Origin: Aquarana catesbeiana
Taxonomy: Eukaryota > Chordata > Amphibia > Anura > Ranidae
Reading direction: 5' to 3'
DNA: 64,000 nucleotides
Assembly: GCF_042186555.1 (NCBI RefSeq)
Contig: NC_133329.1
Span: forward strand, 76,214,557-76,278,556
Made by a program: the position numbers and the translations under genes. The notes below the pieces were generated by a model. That model was not told the DNA's origin, searched no databases, and saw nothing but the letters and a program-made list of their open reading frames with translations. How positions within the stretch are numbered: position 1 is the first letter of the stretch; each line of letters begins with the position of its first letter. Shown here in pieces: positions 44,441-56,270 of the stretch.

Positions 44441-45412
44441 TTAACCACTTCCCTATCCGCCCATAGTCATATGACATCCACAGATGGGATCTCCCATCCT
44501 GGGTGGACGTCATATGACCTCCTGGGATTCCCGGGCGTCTAGGGGGCGCGTTCCTCGGGACCCGGTGCGTGTGCCCGGCGGCCGCGATGTCCGCCGGGCA
44601 CCCGCGATTGCCCGTTAACCGGGCCAGCATGTGGATCTGTGTGTGTAAACACACAGATCCGCAGCCTGTCAGCTCTGAGGAGAGCGATCTGTGTTCCCAG
44701 AACGGAGGAACACTGATCGGTCTCCTCCCCTAGTGCGTCCCCTCCCCCTTCAGTTAGTAATCACTCCCTAGGAAACATATTAACCCCTCCCCGCCCCCTA
44801 GTGGTTAACCCCTTCACTGCCTGTCACATTTACACAGTAATCAATGCAATTTTATAGCATTGATCGCTGTATAAATGTGATTGGTCCCAAAAATGTGTCA
44901 AAAGTGTCCGATGTGTCCGCCATAATGTCGCAGTCACCAAAAAAATCGCGATCGCCGCTAAAAAAATAAAACATTTTTTTTTTTTTTTAAATGCCATAAA
45001 TCTATCCCATATTTTGTAGACGCTATAACTTTTGCGCAAACCAATCAATATACGCTTATTGCGATTTTTTTTAACAAAAATATGTAGAAGAAAACGTATC
45101 GGCCAAAACTGAGGAAAAAATGTGTTTTTAAAAAAAAAAATTGGGATATTTATTATAGCAAAAAGTAAAAAATATTGTGTTTTTTTCAAAATTGTCGCTC
45201 TTCTTTTGTTTATAGCGCAAAAAATAAAAACCGCAGAGGCGATCAAATACCACCAAAAAAAAGCTCTATTTGTGGTGAAAGAAGGACGCCAATTTTTTTT
45301 GGGTACAACGTCGCATGACTGCGCAATTGACGTTTAAAGTGCGACAGCGCTGAAAACTAAAAATTGGCCTGGGAAGGAAGGGGGTGAAATTGCCCTGTAT
45401 TGAACCGGTTAA
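44441..45412. mobile_element. TTAACCACTT-type element, copy with full length
   Basis: Starts TTAACCACTTCCCTATCCGC and ends ATTGAACCGGTTAA. Nearly the same along its length as 49035-50014, including TCATATGACATCC-type words, GGCCGCGATGTCC, AACACACAGATCC and AAATAGAGCT. No transposase. Confidence 0.82.
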
Positions 45413-46182
45413 ATAAGAATCTTCTCATAAGATGTTGTGTGCATTTAGTGTATTTTAAGCATGTTATTTACCTGTAAAGTGGTAAGTAGCTTCCTCCTTT
45501 TTCAGCTTTTTGGTAACTTCCTGCTCAGGTTAGAGGATATTCCACTACTAAATGCTCCACCTGGCTCAGAACTGCACCTAAACCATAGGTAGGGCTATTG
45601 ATTTACACCAGAAACCTATGGGTGCAATATGGAGCACTTCCCAATGCATTTTTCAAGGCCTCACACTCTTTCCAGGACACCATTTTAAACAGTTTCTTTT
45701 CAATTAAAAGAGATATATGGCCAAAGCTTTTTTGGCCAAAAAAGCTTTGGCCATACTTCTCTTCTGGGTCACAGGAGTGCACTTACTTTTGCTCTTCTGT
45801 GACCCAGAGTCAGGCAGGCTTTAGCCCATCACAGAGCTGCTCCGGATTCTGGAAGGATCCAGACAATATTTATCCACCCAGCTTCCTGATTGACAACTTG
45901 CTCTGGCTGTCCGCATGCGGCTGAGAGAAGAAGCCAACTCTACCCACTCCCTCTCCAGCCAGGTGCTTAAGTGAGTGCTGGAGGGACAGAGCAGAAAGCA
46001 GTGGCTGACTCACACTGCTCTCCACTCCAAGAAGACTGAAGCCGTCATGTGATCTGAGTTCCCGGGCTTAGCAGCTGCATGCTGCAACAGAAGGGTGAGC
46101 ATGGATGTTTGTTTTTTTAAATACCCCAAACTTCTCCTTCTGGCAAACAAGGACAGGAACTACAACTCAGCAGAGGTTGAGT
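45413..46182. other. Low-copy DNA with a 40-bp perfect palindrome, no gene
   Basis: No supported coding region. Bases 45716-45755 form a perfect palindrome (half-site TATGGCCAAAGCTTTTTTGG). An outer inverted pair based on TCTGGGTCACAG and CTGTGACCCAGA lies at about 45765-45810. Confidence 0.6.
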
Positions 46183-46523
46183 CAGGGGCGGACTGACCAT
46201 TGAGCCACTCGGGCACTGCCCGAGGGTCCTGGGCCACTAGGGGCCCCATCAGGGTTGCCAGCCTCAGTAAAACCAGGGACAGTATGTATAAATCTGTTTT
46301 TTTTTTTTACATCTGTCTGTGTATACTGTGTGTACATGTATGTGTATACTGTGTTATTGTATACTGTGTGTGTGTGTATACTGTGTGTACATGTATGTGT
46401 ATACTGTGTTATTGTATACTGTGTGTGTGTGTGTATACTGTGTGGCCCCATAATCTCTGATTGCCTGGGGGCCCCATAATCTCCTATTGCCCGGGGGCCC
46501 CATGAGTTACCAGTCCGCCCCTG
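46183..46523. mobile_element. hAT-type MITE with exact 8-bp target duplication
   Basis: 341 bp with perfect 13-bp inverted ends CAGGGGCGGACTG and CAGTCCGCCCCTG, flanked by GGTTGAGT (46175-46182, 46524-46531). The middle is a TGTATACTGTGTG microsatellite, duplicated as two blocks (about 46318-46440). ORFs in it are low-complexity. Confidence 0.9.
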
Positions 46524-47753
46524 GGTTGAGTCCACTGGGCCAGAGCAAGGAAAAGGGCTATGAGTCTCATACCCCTGGTCTGCAACCAAAGACTGCACCT
46601 CAGCAGACTATGCAGCACTATAAATGACCTTTAATTCTGGCAATACATCATTTTATCAATCTGAATCAATTTTCAGAGACTGCAGCAGTGTGAACTTAGC
46701 CATAGTGCAAGCAGGCCCCAAAATAATACCCAAGTTTAGAATAAAAGTATTATTAAAGTATAATTAGGCACTCAGTTGGCAAAACAAAACATAACATATT
46801 GGAGCAGCTCTCCTAAATCTGGGCTACTTTACAAGGCTACACTTCTGACCCATATACCGACCTCAGTCCTAATTAAGTGACACACTTTACTGTTGACTAT
46901 CCTCTGGTTGACCCTCAACATTATTCCTAAAGTCTGCTCATTTGCCCTTTTTCGTTCTTGCTAAGATCTGGCACTCAGCCATATCTGCATACCAACTATC
47001 CACTACTTATTGTCCACTTACACCAGTCACAGGCAATCCAGATTTCCCACCTGCATGAGACAATCAGTCTTTCCTTCACTGTCACACGTCTAAACCTACC
47101 TTCAAAGTTCAATGCCTCCAAGAGGGTCTCTTGCCAGAGTTTTCCCAACTGTTCCATCCTAACTGCCCATCTAGGGTTGCCTGACTTCAATAACTCTCAC
47201 ATTTTGCCAGATCCCTTCTTAGTCATCAACACATCCCACTACCTTCCTTTGAACAGATGTGTCAATCAGGTAACCCTTAAACTATCCTATTTCCTTCTTA
47301 TATGGGGGACTACAGTACTATCATATGATCACTCAAAACACTTACTGTATATTTCATCAAGGAATAAAAAAAAAAAAAAAAAAAAAACTACTCATTGCAC
47401 TTACATAAGGGGCTGCCCCCTTACCCATACACTTTGTATGGACAGTTCAGCCCAAGAAAGAAACTATAAATTAGTGACAGCTGGTTCCGATCTCCTCAAA
47501 AAATCCACCTTATCTATCTGGATGAGTCAGATCTTTGTTACCATTGCTATAATGGGGTTGCTATAGTTTTCTATGTTGGGTGGGGCTGTTTCCTTCTGCA
47601 ACATTTCTGTAACAAAATTACCCAGATCGATAATCCGGTAACCTCCTCCATGATAACATTTACTGCAGCCCTTGTTATCCTTTCAGAAATCCCTACCCAA
47701 ATATGTTATTTTTGCAGCCAGAGCTCTCATTTCCAGACACTGGCACACTATTA
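46524..47753. other. Low-copy DNA, one unexplained ORF
   Basis: Apart from the ORF at 46958-47566 nothing is recognised. An A-run of about 22 bases lies at 47368-47389 inside that ORF. Confidence 0.45.
46958..47566 (+). CDS. Unidentified 202-residue ORF
   Basis: The open frame has several possible N-glycosylation sites (NNS, NTS, NAS) and a run of lysines from an A-tract. It ends in a hydrophobic stretch. I do not recognise a family. The A-run inside the frame and lack of any paralogue nearby argue for a chance ORF or a decayed fragment. Confidence 0.15.
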   Translation: MLRSGTQPYLHTNYPLLIVHLHQSQAIQISHLHETISLSFTVTRLNLPSKFNASKRVSCQSFPNCSILTAHLGLPDFNNSHILPDPFLVINTSHYLPLNRCVNQVTLKLSYFLLIWGTTVLSYDHSKHLLYISSRNKKKKKKKTTHCTYIRGCPLTHTLCMDSSAQERNYKLVTAGSDLLKKSTLSIWMSQIFVTIAIMGLL

Positions 47754-48185
47754 TGCCCCGTACACACGGTCGGACATTGATCGGACATTCCGACAACAAA
47801 ATCCATGGATTTTTTCCGACGGATGTTGGCTCAAACTTGTCTTGCATTCACACGGTCACACAAAGTTGTCGGAAAATCCGATCATTCTGAACGCGACAAT
47901 GTAAAACACGTACGTCGGGACTATAACTGGGGCAGTAGCCAATAGCTTTCATCTCTTTATTTATTCTGAGCATGCGTGGCACTTTGTGCGTCGGATTTGT
48001 GTACACACGATCGGAATTTCCGACAACGGATTTTGTTGTCGGAAAATTTTATAGCCTGCTCTCAAACTTCGTGTGTCGGAAAATCCGATGGAAAATATGT
48101 GATGAAGCCTACACACGGTGGGAATTTCCGACAACAAGGTCTTATCACACATTTTCCGTCAGAAAATCCGACCGTGTGCGGGGCA
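47754..48185. mobile_element. Harbinger-like MITE, TTA target duplication
   Basis: 432 bp with near-perfect inverted ends TGCCCCGTACACACGGTCGG and its complement, flanked by TTA (47751-47753, 48186-48188). Several internal TTTCCGACAACA-type words mirror each other, giving strong foldback potential. Confidence 0.9.
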
Positions 48186-49034
48186 TTACAGTCCAAACTA
48201 TTCTGGTGTAGGTTGGAGAAGTCTGCCAAATGATGAGGCTGCTTACCTTTCCCCCTATACTTTCTAGGTCTCTGTATCTCTTACGCCCAGAGAGGGTGCT
48301 GAGATTTTACCCAGGTCTTCCAGCACAGTCTACATCTCTGCAGTCAGAGCCCTCGCCCCTAGACATTTCAACACTATCACAGTCCTGACTATGGAGTCGG
48401 TAGGAGAGGACTGCAAAATCATGAGGATGGAAGAACAGAAAGCACATCAGCATCATACCTATGAATCCTTTCAAGAAAAAAGACTTCTTGTCTCCAAGTT
48501 CTGTACTGTGGAGTGCTTTTATCAATGCCTACGTTTACACTTAATTTTATTTTACAACATATATAGTTGATGATCTGCAAAATGTGGTACTGCATGGCAA
48601 CCCTTCTCCACCCTCCTCCTCTTCTTGCCCTTCTTCTCGCTTCTACCTATCAAATCCCCCTTCCCTTGTTGATTATGTGTCTTAAAATATGGAGTCTGCT
48701 TACCTTTCCCCCTATACTTTCTTAGACTTTTTTTCTTCCATCACAGATCACCTTTGCAGTGAGAAAAGCAGACCCTTTATGTCACCCCACTTTACTAACC
48801 AGGTTCCACTCCCCAGCAATATTAGTCTGTTTTCCCATTTGTGGGCCCCAAGTGGGCAAGTGGTGTCTACCATGAAAGTACTCTGGATGGGAGCTACACT
48901 TTTAGGGGTCTCTAGAATTCTTTGTGAATCATGCAGTATTGCTGAATTATAAGTCTATATCCCTTCTTTTTAGGTGCTGGACCCATATTCTTGGTCTTTC
49001 TTTATTTTGTAATTTGTATTATGTACTCTGATCT
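48186..49034. other. Low-copy DNA with a 30-bp direct repeat, no gene
   Basis: CTGCTTACCTTTCCCCCTAT recurs at about 48239 and 48696 with matching bases beyond it. No coding sequence supported. Confidence 0.5.
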
Positions 49035-50014
49035 TTAACCACTTCAATACCCGCCTATAGTCATATGACGTCCACAGATGGGATCTCCCATCCTGGGTGG
49101 GCGTCATATGACGTCCTGGGATTCCCGGCCGTCTAGGGGGCGCGCACGCGCGCCCGCCGCGTTGCTCAGGACCCGGTGCGTGTGCCCGGTGGCCGCGATG
49201 TCCACCGGGCACCCGCGATTGCCCGTTAACCGGGCCGGCATGTGGATCTGTGTGTGTAAACACACAGATCCACAGCCTGTCAGCTCTGAGGAGAGCGATC
49301 TCCGTTCCCAGAACGGAGGAACACTGATCGGTCTCCTCCCCTTGAGCATCCCCTCCCCCTTCAGTTAGTAATCACTCCCTAGGAAACATACTTAACCCCT
49401 CCCCGCCCCCTAGTGGTTAACCCCTTCACTGCCTGTCACATTTACACAGTAATCAATGCAATTTTATAGCATTCATTGCTGTATAAATGTGAATGGTTCC
49501 AAAAATGTGTCAAAAGTGTCCGATGTGTCCGCCATAATGTCGCAGTCACGAAAAAAAATCGTGATCGCCGCTAAAAAAATAAATAAATATTTTTTTTTTT
49601 AAATGCCATAAATCTATCCCATATTTTGTAGACGCTATAACTTTTGCGCAAACCAATCAATATACGCTTATTGCTATTTTTTTTACCAAAAATATGTAGA
49701 AGAATACGTATCGGCCGAAACTGAGGAAAAAATTTGTTTTTTTTAAAAAAATTGGGATAGCAAAAAGTAAAAAATATTGTGTTTTTTTCAAAATTGTCGC
49801 TCTTCTTTTGTTTATAGCGCAAAAAATAAAAACCGCAGAGGCGATCAAATACCACCAAAAGAAAGCTCTATTTGTGGTGAAAAAAGGACGTCAATTTTTT
49901 TTGGGTACAACGTCGCACGACTGCGCAATTGACATTTAAAGTGCGACAGCGCTGAAAACTAAAAATTGGCCTGGGAAGGAAGGGGGTGAAATTGCCCTGT
50001 ATTGAACCGGTTAA
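49035..50014. mobile_element. TTAACCACTT-type element, second long copy
   Basis: Starts TTAACCACTTCAATACCCGC and ends ATTGAACCGGTTAA. It is closely similar to 44441-45412, with extra GCGCACGCGCGCCC-type sequence near 49140. Its right TTAA (50011-50014) is shared with the next element. Confidence 0.82.
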
Positions 50015-51011
50015 CCACTTCAATACCAGGCACTTAGACACCTTCCTGCCCAGGCCAATTTTCAGCTTTCAGCGCTGTCGCAATTTGAAGGATATTTGCA
50101 CGGTCATGCTACACTGTACCCAAATTAAATTTTTATCATTTTGTTCCCACAAATAGAGTTTTCTTTTGGTGGTATTTGATCACCTCTGCAATTTTTATTT
50201 TTTGCGCAACAAATAAAAAAAGTCCGAAATTTTTGAAAAAAAACATGTTTTTCTTTTGTTTCTGTTACATTTTTTTGTAAATAAATTCTTCTTCAATGAC
50301 GGGCACTGATACGACTGCACTGACGGGCACTGATAAGGCGGCACTGATGGGCACCAATGAGGTGGCACTGATGGGCACCGATGAGGTGGCACGGATGGGC
50401 ACTGATAGGTGGCATGGATGGGCACTGATAGGTGGGCACTGATGGATGGCACTGATGGACACTGATGGGTGGCATTGCTGGGCATCCCTGTTTTTTAAAT
50501 TGCCACAGAGGTGCCAGTCAGTGCCTATTTGTGGGCACTGATTGGCATATTTTTTACATGTGGATGGCCATGGGGGATGTACCTGGCCATCCACATGCTG
50601 GGGGGCTTCCCTGGTGATCCTGGGGGCTTGCCTGGTGGTCCTGTGTGGGCATCTGAGGGGGGGCTACACTGATAAACAATCAGCGCAGACCCCGTGTCAG
50701 GAGAGCCGCTGATCGGCTCTTCTCTACTCGCGTCGGTCAGACGCGAGTGAGGAAAAGCCAATCAATGGCTCTTCCTGTCAACATCGTGATCATTCGTGAT
50801 TGGACACGGCAGATCACGTGGTAAAGAGCCTCCGCCGGAGGCTCTTTACCGAGATCGGTGTAGCGGTGTGTCAGACTGACACGCCTCACCACCGATCGCC
50901 CGCGATGCGCGCCGCGGCTGTTATCCTTCTGGACGTCATATGACGCCCAGTAAGGATAACTGAACCACCGCCCAGCCGTCATTCTGCTATAGGCCGGGCG
51001 GGAAGTGGTAA
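50011..51011. mobile_element. TTAACCACTT-type element, third, abutting copy
   Basis: Starts TTAACCACTTCAATACCAGG and ends GGGAAGTGGTAAA, a degenerate version of AAGTGGTTAA. Contains a GATGGGCACTGAT minisatellite at about 50300-50480, and then sequence not shared with its neighbour. Confidence 0.72.
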
Positions 51012-51835
51012 ATGAAATCTGATTGTTTAAAATAAAAACTGCATTCAATCTCATTTTGGTATTGTTTTAGTCATTTTGTTGATTTTCGGATAGAGTAGAA
51101 CCTCTGACATGTTTTTATTGCTGTCTGTGTCCCCACTCGAAAGATTCATCCTTTTTATTAGTTCTGGTGACTACTGTCCCTAAAGCTAAAAGTGGCGGGA
51201 AATACTGAATTTTGAGTTGTCACATGAAAGGAATAGAGGGGAGATCTGCCAATGGTAACATTATTCTGGTGACAACTGCCTGAGAAGGGATTTCCCTCAT
51301 GTTGGAAAATTTTCCTTTCACCTTTCTCACCTGTTGTGTCCACAGGACAGGGAGTGAGGGGAATTTTCCCTAATGGGATACAGATGGCTAAAATAATTAA
51401 CCCTTTCCTACTCTATTCAAATTGGCTTTAGATATACTTTTCAGAAAAAATAATAAATGCACATTTCTTTGCAGGTAAAAAAAAATGTATATATTATTTT
51501 TTGTTGCAGGAGCCTGGAAAGCATTGCACCAGCGATAAGAAGATCACTGATGCCATGCTGGTCTCCTGCACACTGATAGTGCATCGGGACACCCATACAT
51601 CCCATAAAGGTGCGCTGATACTCCCTGACAGGAACACTCAATGAACTACCAAGGCTCTCCACAGAGCCGTGGTAGTTCATTGAGGACTACAAGCCGACAG
51701 CCACTAAGGATGGAGCTGTGTGTCTGAATGACGCGGCCATGTGGGCTGAGCCACACACAGCTGCGCTGTTTTTCACACAGTGGCAGCCTTTACATGAAAC
51801 TTCTCCCCGTACTGCTGCCACAGGCACTGTAGACA
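51012..51835. other. Repeat-like DNA with a 20-bp stem hairpin, no gene
   Basis: No coding support. Bases 51639-51658 and 51663-51682 form a 20-bp inverted repeat with one mismatch and a 4-base loop (CAATGAACTACCAAGGCTCT on the left). Confidence 0.55.
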
Positions 51836-52136
51836 TGATACAAGAGATGGTCAGAGACTGTAGACCTAATACAGGGGAAGGTCAGAGACTGCAGACATGA
51901 TAGAAGAGATGGTCAGAGACTGTAGACATACTACAGGAGACAGTCAGAGACTGCAGACATACTACAGGAGGCGGTCAGAGACTGCAGACATACTACAGGA
52001 GATGGTCAGAGACTGCAGACATAGTACAGGAGATGGTCAGAGACTGCAGACATGGTACAGGAGATGGTCAGAGACTGCAGACACAGTACAGGAGATGGTC
52101 AGAGACTGCAGATATAATACAGGAGATGGTCAGAGC
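51836..52136. repeat. 31-bp minisatellite, array 1
   Basis: About ten units of GATGGTCAGAGACTGCAGAC plus ATGATACAGGA. The same unit makes a second array at 55740-56270, nearly 4 kb away, inside a different transposon. Confidence 0.9.
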
Positions 52137-52872
52137 CTGCAGTTTCTATGGACGTTAGTAGATAATGGCCGATTGGCCCTCTCACCTGGCCCAGCGATAC
52201 AGCAACGGTTCCTACATTGACTCCATTCCTTTCTCCGCCAGGGATGGCGCTAGGCTGTGTGGCTTTCCCTCTGGTGGAGCAGGGCAGCAGGGTTCTTTCT
52301 CTGATGGTGTTCTCTCAGCACTGTCCTCTCCCTCTGGAGTCCTGGGTGTACTTCCCTGAAAGCTTTCCCGGGCTCCTGTCTCTCTCTCTCTCCCATTCAG
52401 CTGAGCATGCTGTGTGGGCTGCAGTTTCCGTGTTACAGTGGGGCTGCCAGTCCTCGGGACTACATGTCCCACAATCCTCTTCTCTGCTCCTTTTTCTATT
52501 CTATTTCTTCCCTGGCTGATATGAAGGCTGGGGAAGAAACATAGTGGGCGGCTGTGATGGCAAGCGCCGCTTACTAGTACAGCAGCGCGCGGGAGAGGGA
52601 GGGGGAGGGGGGAAAGAAGAGCCGCAGCTGCAGTGCGTCACTAGAGTTGGTGTCACCAGGTGCGGTAAAACATGGTGTCACCCCCCTTTCCACCAACTAT
52701 AGTCACCCCTCAGTACAGACCCCCCTCCAACAGTGCACACACCCCACTAAGTATAAACCCCTTCCTCAGTACAGACCTTCCTCAGTAAGACCTTCCTCAG
52801 TACAGACCCCCCCAGGACAAACCCCCCTCCATTAGTACAGACCCCCCAGGACACCCCCCCATTAGTACAGAC
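52137..52872. other. GC-rich, repeat-like DNA before hAT copy 2
   Basis: No supported gene. Contains a G-rich purine stretch near 52590-52615 and a region of CAGTACAGACCCCCC-type short repeats at 52710-52870. Confidence 0.45.
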
Positions 52873-53149
52873 TAGGGATGGGCTGACTGTTCGACTCGAA
52901 CAAGGGCTGTTCGATCGATCGCTGAAGATCAAACATTATGGGCCGTTCGCACCAAATTCGAGTGGCGCATCACGGCTCATAATACATTGCATCATCGCAG
53001 TGGTTTGGTGGCTGATTATTGGCCAAGCATGCACTATGACCCGCATGCTTTGGCCAACCACAGTGCCGTAAGCAAAGAGAGCCATAATTGGCCAAAGGCA
53101 GGGTGCCTTTGGCCAATTATGGCTCAGGGGGTTAAGTACACGCCCCACA

Positions 53150-53159
53150 CTATATAAGG
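53150..53159 (+). promoter_or_regulatory. TATA box of hAT copy 2
   Basis: CTATATAAGG in the same context as copy 1 (42751-42760). The transposase start is about 5.6 kb downstream because of nested insertions, so this promoter is unlikely to yield a normal transcript now. Confidence 0.5.
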
Positions 53160-53343
53160 CCGCCTGCACGTCGGCCCTGTGTAGTGTGTTGCTGTGTAGT
53201 GCGTTATAGAGAGATAGACAGAGAGTGTGTCATTTTATTTACTTTGAGCAGGCAGTTTATTCAGTTGGCTAGATCTCACTGCAGACCGTTCCTGCTGTAC
53301 TATTTCTAATCTACTTCAGGCAGGCAGTTGATTGTTAGCTGCA

Positions 53344-53397
<54 letters not shown>

Positions 53398-53949
53398 CCA
53401 CATATACACACACATACATACATAGTCAGACTGCTATATATATATATATATATATATTTATCATAGTTGGCAACAATTGGAAAATAAAAATTAATTTTGG
53501 GACACTTTTTTGGCTGTAGGCGGAAAAAATGCGTTGCGTAAAAAAAGGACGTGGTTTACGTGAAATAGTGGGCGTGGCTTACATGGGCGTTGCTAAAATG
53601 GGGTGTGGTTAGAGTCTGAGATGAATGAGAGATGCTGAGGGAAAGGGGGAAAGGGGGGTAGAGGGAGAGGGATGGAGGGACAGCAGACCCAGATCCTACA
53701 CCACAATAGCAATGTGTATTCCAGAGTTTAACCATCAGCAGATAAAGATACTCCAAACACCTGGTGTTGACGCTTCAATCATCCCGGCACCATGGTTGTT
53801 ATGGTGTCAGGATGATTGAAGCGCATTATTTATATTACTACATTGTAATATAAAATGAAATCATTCAACTCACCATAATGCAGAATCAGTGGGACCACTG
53901 AGCGTGTCACCTGCTACGTCGCCTGCCACCAGATGCCATCAGGTTCCCC

Positions 53950-54175
53950 CAGCAAAGTAGGTCCTTACATCAGGTGCCCCCAGCAGAGTCTGTCCTTACA
54001 TCAGGTGCCCCCAGCAGAGTCTGTCCTTACATCAGGTGCCCCCAGCAGAGTTCATCCGTACATCAGGTGCCCCCAGCAGAGTCTGTCCTGGCATCAGGTG
54101 CCCCAGCAGAGTGCCTCCTTCCATCAGGCATTCCCAGTACAGTACCTCTTACATCAGGTGTCCCCAGCGGAGCAT
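53950..54175. repeat. 31-bp minisatellite (CATCAGGTGCCCCCAGCAGAG)
   Basis: Six to seven units of TCTGTCCTTACATCAGGTGC plus CCCCAGCAGAG, with later units more diverged. Confidence 0.88.
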
Positions 54176-54289
54176 TGGCTGCAGATGGAGTGTTGGTCAC
54201 AGTCACAGAGAGGTGTGTGGGTGGAGGCATGGTGACTTGGGGTGTTACAGGCTGACTTGGGGAAGGGTGGAGACAGGGTGGTGATTTGG

Positions 54290-55030
54290 GGGTGCAGGCA
54301 TGATGGTGACCTGGGGGGTGCAGGCATGGTGGTGACTAGGCCGGAGGGGGTGCAGGCATGGTGGTGACTAGGCCGGAGGGGGTGCAGGCATGGGGGGAGG
54401 GGGATGCAGGCATGGTGTTGTCATGGGGGGAGGCGGGTGCAGGCATGGTGTTGACATGGGGGAGGGGGTGCAGGTATGGTGGTGACATGAGGGGGAACAG
54501 GTATGGTGATGACATGGGGGAGAGAGGCAGGTATAGTGGTGACATGGGGGAGGGGGCTGCAGGTATGGTGGTGATATGGGGGGAGGGGGCTGCGGGTATG
54601 GTGGTGACACAGGAGGGAGGGGGTTGCAGGTATGGTGGTGACACGGGGGAGGGGGGGAAACAGGTATGGTGGTGACACGGGGGAAGGGGGGGGAAACAGG
54701 TATGGTGGTGACACGGGGGGAGGGGGGGAAACAGGTATGGTGGTGGCATGGGGGGAGAGGGGGGTGCAGGTATGGTGGTGACACGGGGGGAGGGGGGAAG
54801 CAGGTATGGTGGTGACACGGGGGGAGGGGGATGCAGGTATGGTGGTGACACGGGGGGAGGGGGGAAGCAGGTATGGTGGTGACACAGGGGGGAGAGGGGG
54901 GTGCAGGTATGGTGGTAACATGGGGGGAGGGGGGTGCAGGTATGGTGGTGACACAGGGGGAGGGGGGAATCAGGTATGGTGGTGACACAAGGGGAGGGGG
55001 GAATCAGGTATGGTGGTGACATGGGAGGAC
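54290..55030. repeat. G-rich minisatellite (GGTATGGTGGTGACACGGGG)
   Basis: About twenty units of 30-40 bp with variable G-runs. Minus-strand ORFs rich in Pro, His and Thr arise from this repeat and are not genes. Repeated GGGG runs may form G-quadruplexes. Confidence 0.9.
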
Positions 55031-55471
55031 AGGGTGCAAGGGGGAGCCAGGACCATCAGTGCACTGTCCCCAGTCAGCAGAGCCCCAGTCTTTCCATCAG
55101 TGACTGAATACCTTATCATTGATAGGGGGAGCCAGGACCATTAGTGCACTGTCCCCAGCCAGCGAGCCCTGCTCCTTCCATCAGTGCCGCTCTGTCACAC
55201 ATGGGGCAGAGCGGCGTGGTGGCGACTGAACATTTCCTTGTGTTCAGTGGAGAGGGGGGAGGGGTCGCCAATAGGCTTCAGTGTACAATTGACTGACCCG
55301 TGGAGGCGACGGCGGACATTTTTGTGGAGCCGTTGCCGTTTTTTGAGAAAAAAACTCACGATTTTCTTGGGACAAACCCAAAAATTCGGGAAAACACTTG
55401 GGACAAGATTAAATCGGGAGGAGGGTCCCAAAATCGGGATTGTCCCGGGAAAATCGGGACTGTTGGCAACT

Positions 55472-55482
55472 ATGTATGTATG

Positions 55483-55548
<66 letters not shown>
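55472..55548. repeat. (TA)n microsatellite
   Basis: Alternating TA for about 56 bases (55490-55545) between two nested elements. Similar TA runs occur at 53348-53393, 57453-57490, 58173-58212 and 58600-58640, all inside hAT copy 2. Confidence 0.95.
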
Positions 55549-55549
<1 letters not shown>

Positions 55550-55739
55550 TAGAGGTGCGCATCTTCACTTGCCTAACGATTCGATTCGATTACGATTATC
55601 AGGTCAACGATTCGATTCTGCAATGCATCACGATGCATCAAGATTACTGCGCGCGGTTTTCATAAAAAAAAAATTCAAGCAGTCAGGAGGACTCCATTTT
55701 TTTTTTATCTGTTCTTAAAAAAAAAAACAACACAGACTA

Positions 55740-56270
55740 GATACAGGAGATGGTCAGAGACTGCAGACATGATACAGGAGATTATCAGAGACTGCAGACA
55801 TGATACAGGAGATGATCAGAGACTGCGGACATGATACAGGAGATGGTCAGAGACTGCGGACATGATAGAGGAGATGGTCAGAGACTGCGGACATGGTACA
55901 GGAGATGGTCAGAGACTGCGGACATGATACAGGAGATGGTCAGAGACTGCAGACATTATACAGGAGATGGTCAGAGACTGCAGACATGGTAGAGGAGATG
56001 GTCAGAGACTGCTGACATGGTACAGGAGATGGTCAGAGACTGCGGACATGATACAGGAGATGATCAGAGACTGGGGACATTATACAGGAGATGGTCAGAG
56101 ACTGCAGACATTATACAGGAGATGGTCAGAGACTGCAGACATTATACAGGAGATGGTCAGAGACTGCTGACATGGTACAGGAGATGGTCAGAGACTGCGG
56201 ACATGATACAGGAGATGGTCAGAGACTGCGGACATGATACAGCAGATGGTCAGAGACTGCAGACATGATG
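55740..56270. repeat. 31-bp minisatellite, array 2
   Basis: About seventeen units of GATGGTCAGAGACTGCGGAC plus ATGATACAGGA, the same unit as at 51836-52136. Confidence 0.92.

Larger units (their letters stand above)
53464..55471. mobile_element. Element with AGTTGGCAAC inverted ends inside hAT copy 2
   Basis: Inverted ends CATAGTTGGCAAC and GTTGGCAACTATG with TA at each outer boundary, which could be a TA target duplication. The interior is mostly two minisatellites (53950-54175 and 54290-55030). No transposase; ORFs there are repeat artefacts. Confidence 0.6.

Noticed and set aside
44830..45246. Hydrophobic 138-residue minus-strand ORF
   Set aside because: It falls inside a repeated TTAACCACTT-type element with related shadows at 49571-49858; AT-rich repeat sequence explains it.
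54336..55022. Proline/threonine-rich proteins on the minus strand
   Set aside because: Arise from the G-rich minisatellite; several frames are open in parallel.
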